From: a virus
IMG/VR virus record: IMGVR_UViG_3300027973_000155
Span: 1-31,671 of that record
Strand: one strand, 5' to 3'
Length of the DNA stretch: 31,671 bases
The translations under genes were made by a program, and so were the position numbers. A model generated the notes under the pieces. It made no database searches. It saw only the letters and a list, made by a program, of their open reading frames with translations, and had not been told where the DNA came from. This document shows, piece by piece, positions 29,508-31,671 of this stretch; position 1 is the first letter of the stretch; every line of letters begins with the position of its first letter.

Positions 29508-31475
29508 ATGCCATTACAAGCTACAAGCGGTGCGGCTAGTTACGATGCCTTTGGTGGTGGTGCGGCCGCTGTTCCTCAGTACATTGAGGATGTGTTCAGT
29601 ACATACCTTTATACAGGTAACGGCACTACAAACACCATTGTTAATGGGCTTGATTTATCTGGTAAGGGTGGTTTGGTTTGGATTAAGGGTAGGAATACGG
29701 CCTACACTCATTTATTATTTACAAGTGGGCTTACATCAAACAGCTATTACATGCAAAGTAATGGCACAAATGGTCAGAGCAACGGTTCGCCAGATTTTAA
29801 TGGTTTTAACTCTAATGGTTTTACACTAGAAGCCCCGATTGAATTATCGGGAACTGCTCTTAATGGTAACGGAAATAGTTTTGTTTCATGGAGTCTACGC
29901 AAGCAACCAAAGTTCTTTGATATTCAAACTTGGACAGGAACAGGCTCTAACAGAACAATATCTCATGCACTAGGCTCAGTTCCTGCTTGCATTATGGTGA
30001 AGCGCACAAATTCATCTTCTACCAATTGGGCTGTTTACCATAGAAGCCTTGAAAACACGCAATACCTTGTTTTAAACAGCACAGCAGCAGCAGCCACAGG
30101 TGCAACTTGGTGGAACAGCACAACTCCAACATCCGCAGTCTTTAGCCTTGGAACTGACGCAAGTGTTAACGCATCAGGCGGCACATATATCGCTTATATC
30201 TTTGCCCATGACGCAGGAGGCTTTGGCCTAACTGGTACAGACAATGTGATTTCGTGTGGGTCGTTTAGCACAAACGCAAGCACTACAACTTCCGTAAATC
30301 TTGGTTATGAACCACAATGGTTGATGATAAAAAGAACTGATGGTGTTGGTAATTGGTATATGCTTGATAATATGAGAGGACTTGCTGTTGCTGGCAATCA
30401 ACCTTTTTTGCTAGCTAATAGCTCAAACGCTGAAGCGTCATCAGGATATAACGCAATTCCTACTGCTACAGGATTTGATGTTCCCATAACAAGTAATTTT
30501 AATGAATCTGGTTATCAATACATCTACATAGCCATTCGCAGAGGCCCGATGAAAGTGCCTACGGATGCGACTAAGGTGTTTAGTCCTAATATATGGTCGG
30601 GTACAGGAACTACTCAGCAGATTACAACTGGCTTTTTCCCTGATATGTTTATTGGTATAAATCGTGGCGCAGTACACGCTAGAACATATGCAACTGATAT
30701 TTTGAGAGGATTGGGTGTTACTTTAGCTACAAACTTAATAAATGCAGAAAATTCTGAGTCTGGCAATACGTTTAATATGACTGGCTACAGTAATAACAAT
30801 GGTAATTTAAATAGCACATTTGGTGGTGGTCAAACTTATGTAGGAGAGTTCTTCAAACGCGCCCCCAGCTTCTTTGATGAGGTTTGCTATACAGGGACGG
30901 GAAGTGCTCAAGCCTTGACGCATAACTTAACTGTTGTGCCTGAGATGATGATTGTTAAACGTAGAGATTCAGCAACAGCGGGGTCTTGGTTTGTTTACAC
31001 ATCGTTTATTGGCAATGATGGATATTTGGCTTTAAACGACACAACAGCGGCAGACTATTGGATTAACATTTGGAACGATACAACGCCAACATCAACCCAG
31101 TTTACTGTGGGTAGTTATTTAAGCCAATCAGGTGGAACTCATGTTGCCTACCTATTTGCCACTTGTGCAGGGGTTTCCAAAGTAGGTTCATACACAGGCA
31201 ACGGCACAACCCAAACCATAAACTGCGGCTTTACAGGCGGCGCAAGGTTTGTTCTTATCAAACGTACTGATGCGGTTGGAGATTGGTACACCTATGACAC
31301 AGCCCGTGGCATGACTGTATTGACAGACCCATATTTACTTATGAATAGCACAGCGGCTGAAGTAGCAACGCTTGGTTCTGTCACAACAGTATCAACAGGT
31401 TTTGCGTTGAACTCAACCATCTTAGCCGCCATCAATGTAAATGGTGGCTCTTACATCTTTTTGGCTATTGCGTAA
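29508..31475 (+). CDS. Large tail fibre with six ~100-residue repeats
   Basis: 655 residues. After a short N-terminus, six repeats start with a (Y/W)TG(N/T)G-like turn at about residues 35, 142, 253, 363, 461 and 562, each followed by a strand pair ending in (M/L)IKR(T/R)(D/N) and closing with YIAYIFA or YIFLAIA. The repeat spacing is 98-111 residues. This resembles the repeated fibre domain I recall as DUF7483, not verified. It is the likely receptor-binding fibre. The tail chaperone gene follows after ten bases. Confidence 0.82.
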   Translation: MPLQATSGAASYDAFGGGAAAVPQYIEDVFSTYLYTGNGTTNTIVNGLDLSGKGGLVWIKGRNTAYTHLLFTSGLTSNSYYMQSNGTNGQSNGSPDFNGFNSNGFTLEAPIELSGTALNGNGNSFVSWSLRKQPKFFDIQTWTGTGSNRTISHALGSVPACIMVKRTNSSSTNWAVYHRSLENTQYLVLNSTAAAATGATWWNSTTPTSAVFSLGTDASVNASGGTYIAYIFAHDAGGFGLTGTDNVISCGSFSTNASTTTSVNLGYEPQWLMIKRTDGVGNWYMLDNMRGLAVAGNQPFLLANSSNAEASSGYNAIPTATGFDVPITSNFNESGYQYIYIAIRRGPMKVPTDATKVFSPNIWSGTGTTQQITTGFFPDMFIGINRGAVHARTYATDILRGLGVTLATNLINAENSESGNTFNMTGYSNNNGNLNSTFGGGQTYVGEFFKRAPSFFDEVCYTGTGSAQALTHNLTVVPEMMIVKRRDSATAGSWFVYTSFIGNDGYLALNDTTAADYWINIWNDTTPTSTQFTVGSYLSQSGGTHVAYLFATCAGVSKVGSYTGNGTTQTINCGFTGGARFVLIKRTDAVGDWYTYDTARGMTVLTDPYLLMNSTAAEVATLGSVTTVSTGFALNSTILAAINVNGGSYIFLAIA

Positions 31476-31484
31476 GGAAAAATC

Positions 31485-31671
31485 ATGCAAATCAAAACAC
31501 AAACAGGCGCAGTAATGTACGAGGCAGAATTTCGTGCATATCAACAAGCCAATGGTGGCCCATCATGGGAAACAACAACAACTGAAGTCTTAGAGGCTTT
31601 AGGTGCTAATGTAGTCTTTGAAGGCCCACAAGCAACTGGTGGAACTGTTTACCAATACTCTCAAGCCTCTG
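31485..31671 (+). CDS. 5' part of the tail assembly chaperone-like gene (truncated by window end)
   Basis: An ATG at 31485 follows an AAGGA-type ribosome site at 31474-31478, ten bases after the stop of the large fibre gene. The product begins MQIKTQTGAVMYEAEF and runs off the end. From base 31546 it is identical to bases 47-172. Before that, 31500-31545 differs from 1-46 at six bases: three silent changes, and three changes that turn TK into QQ. This is therefore the true beginning of the gene at the window start, seen in a slightly different variant. A tandem paralogue is possible but less likely. Confidence 0.8.
   Translation, partial: MQIKTQTGAVMYEAEFRAYQQANGGPSWETTTTEVLEALGANVVFEGPQATGGTVYQYSQAS
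31500..31671. repeat. Terminal overlap with bases 1-172 (circular molecule)
   Basis: Bases 31546-31671 (126 bp) equal bases 47-172 exactly. The preceding 46 bp are about 87 percent identical. The reading frame runs through the join, which supports a circular genome map of about 31,499 bp. A length of 126 also fits a de Bruijn overlap with k near 127, so it need not be a physical terminal repeat. Confidence 0.85.

Overview
The window is an essentially complete genome of a small tailed phage, probably podovirus-like, from an uncultivated source. The last 126 bases (31546-31671) repeat bases 47-172 exactly and in the same reading frame, so the molecule closes into a circle of about 31.5 kb (circularly permuted or terminally redundant DNA, or an assembly overlap). 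The structural set points to a short-tailed phage: a P22-like portal of about 710 residues, a DUF5309-type capsid protein, an adaptor, a nozzle-like protein, three ejection-type proteins, and no tape measure, tube or sheath. A Gram-negative host, possibly a freshwater betaproteobacterium, is an inference from gene content and modest G+C. I see no integrase, CI-type repressor, DNA or RNA polymerase, tRNA or CRISPR array, so a mostly lytic life using host polymerases is likely.

Layout. 31485-31671 joined to 1-480: tail assembly chaperone. 477-2574: lysis block of overlapping small genes with several membrane proteins, a 3TM holin and a GH24 endolysin. 2605-4092: HExxH protein, calcineurin-like phosphoesterase and a small membrane protein. 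4094-6526, minus strand: leftward early operon with ERF annealing protein, SSB-like protein, PD-(D/E)XK-type nuclease, MazG-like hydrolase and small ORFs. 6527-6663: divergent control region. 6664-10229: rightward early genes (Cro-like HTH, wHTH-like protein, replication protein, PAPS-reductase-like enzyme, VRR-NUC-like and HNH nucleases). 10326-11519: Cys-rich protein, then four small Lys-rich proteins. 11579-20194: terminases, portal, internal proteins, scaffold and capsid. 20274-24358: adaptor, nozzle and decoration or fibre proteins. 24429-28710: three ejection-type proteins. 28719-31475: tail fibres.

Control. The leftward promoter near 6576 and the rightward promoter near 9676 share a core and an upstream TAAACACCTAG element, which suggests co-regulation. 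Two extended -10 promoters lie so close to the ATGs at 6664 and 20274 that leaderless mRNAs are predicted. A compact three-way-junction RNA (7193-7260) begins at a predicted transcription start and sits before the replication gene; one of its loops can pair with that gene's Shine-Dalgarno sequence. This leader is the most interesting candidate for something undescribed.
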